This document shows, piece after piece, positions 7,695-7,806 of a DNA stretch of 7,806 nucleotides (position 1 is its first letter; each line of letters begins with the position of its first letter). The notes beneath the pieces were generated by a model. It had not been told where the DNA came from, ran no database searches, and saw only the letters and a program-made list of their open reading frames with translations. A program made the translations under genes and the position numbers. The DNA lies in contig JAKFFO010000025.1 of assembly GCA_036675035.1 (NCBI GenBank), forward strand, positions 1 through 7,806, in the 5' to 3' direction. This DNA is from MESE01 sp036675035. Lineage in GTDB: Bacteria; Pseudomonadota; Gammaproteobacteria; Burkholderiales; Burkholderiaceae_D.

Positions 7695-7716
7695 CGTTCC
7701 GCCTGGATGCGGAACG
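7695..7716 (+). repeat. Perfect inverted repeat (hairpin) in the ugd leader
   Basis: CGTTCCGC (7695-7702) and GCGGAACG (7709-7716) are exact reverse complements around a six-base loop, in the 59-base gap between the epimerase stop and ugd. No T-run follows, so intrinsic termination is unlikely. An mRNA processing or stabilising stem, or a protein-binding inverted repeat, is possible. It lies 22 bases before the ugd Shine-Dalgarno site. Confidence 0.6.
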
Positions 7717-7738
7717 TCCCACATTCAACTCCACTTAC

Positions 7739-7743
7739 GAGGT
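7739..7743 (+). promoter_or_regulatory. Shine-Dalgarno site for ugd
   Basis: GAGGT lies four bases before ATG 7748 and supports that start for the dehydrogenase gene. Confidence 0.65.
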
Positions 7744-7747
7744 CACA

Positions 7748-7806
7748 ATGAAAATAACCGTCATCGGCACCGGCTATGTAGGCCTGGTCAGCGGCGCCTG
7801 CCTGGC
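7748..7806 (+). CDS. ugd: UDP-glucose 6-dehydrogenase (3' partial)
   Basis: Only the first 19 codons and two further bases are in the window. The peptide begins MKITVIGTGYVGLVSGACL, a beta strand and the NAD-binding GxGYVGL loop, essentially the signature start of the UDP-glucose/GDP-mannose dehydrogenase family. The full enzyme would oxidise UDP-glucose twice with NAD to UDP-glucuronate, the substrate of the epimerase encoded just upstream. A related member such as a UDP-HexNAc or GDP-mannose dehydrogenase cannot be excluded from 19 residues, but the neighbouring epimerase and the exact start favour UDP-glucose 6-dehydrogenase. Confidence 0.85.
   Translation, partial: MKITVIGTGYVGLVSGACL

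Overview
The window is an internal slice of a surface-polysaccharide (O-antigen, capsule or exopolysaccharide) biosynthesis locus. All genes are on the + strand and tightly packed: five complete or near-complete genes, plus a gene cut at each edge. The high GC content, the strongly G/C-biased third codon positions and the flavour of the proteins suggest a proteobacterium, most likely a betaproteobacterium of the Burkholderiales. That placement is an inference from sequence style, not from a marker gene.

Layout, left to right: (1) the C-terminal part of a multi-pass membrane protein of the O-antigen ligase / Wzy polymerase family, open at the left edge; (2) a GT4 glycosyltransferase; (3) a class I SAM-dependent methyltransferase; (4) a second GT4 glycosyltransferase, whose end overlaps by 13 bases the start of (5) an asparagine-synthetase-type glutamine amidotransferase; (6) a UDP-glucuronate 4-epimerase-like protein with an unusual C-terminal tail; (7) the first 19 codons of a UDP-glucose 6-dehydrogenase (ugd), cut by the right edge. 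No gene-free stretch exceeds about 110 bases. I see no RNA gene, mobile element, CRISPR array or origin.

The genes fit one pathway. Ugd would oxidise UDP-glucose to UDP-glucuronate and the epimerase would convert that to UDP-galacturonate. The two GT4 enzymes would add sugars to a lipid-linked repeat unit and the methyltransferase could O-methylate a sugar. The AsnB-like enzyme could amidate the carboxylate of the uronic acid, and the Wzy/WaaL-family protein would polymerise the repeat units or ligate the chain in the periplasm. The amidated galacturonic acid is an inference from gene combination, not something the sequence proves.

The most unusual local structure is at the right end. Two perfect hairpins lie between the epimerase and ugd, and the first is inside the annotated 3' end of the epimerase ORF. 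The last roughly 50 codons of that ORF therefore look like read-through into former intergenic or terminator sequence. Otherwise this is a recognisable polysaccharide locus, and I found no evidence of an undescribed class of system.
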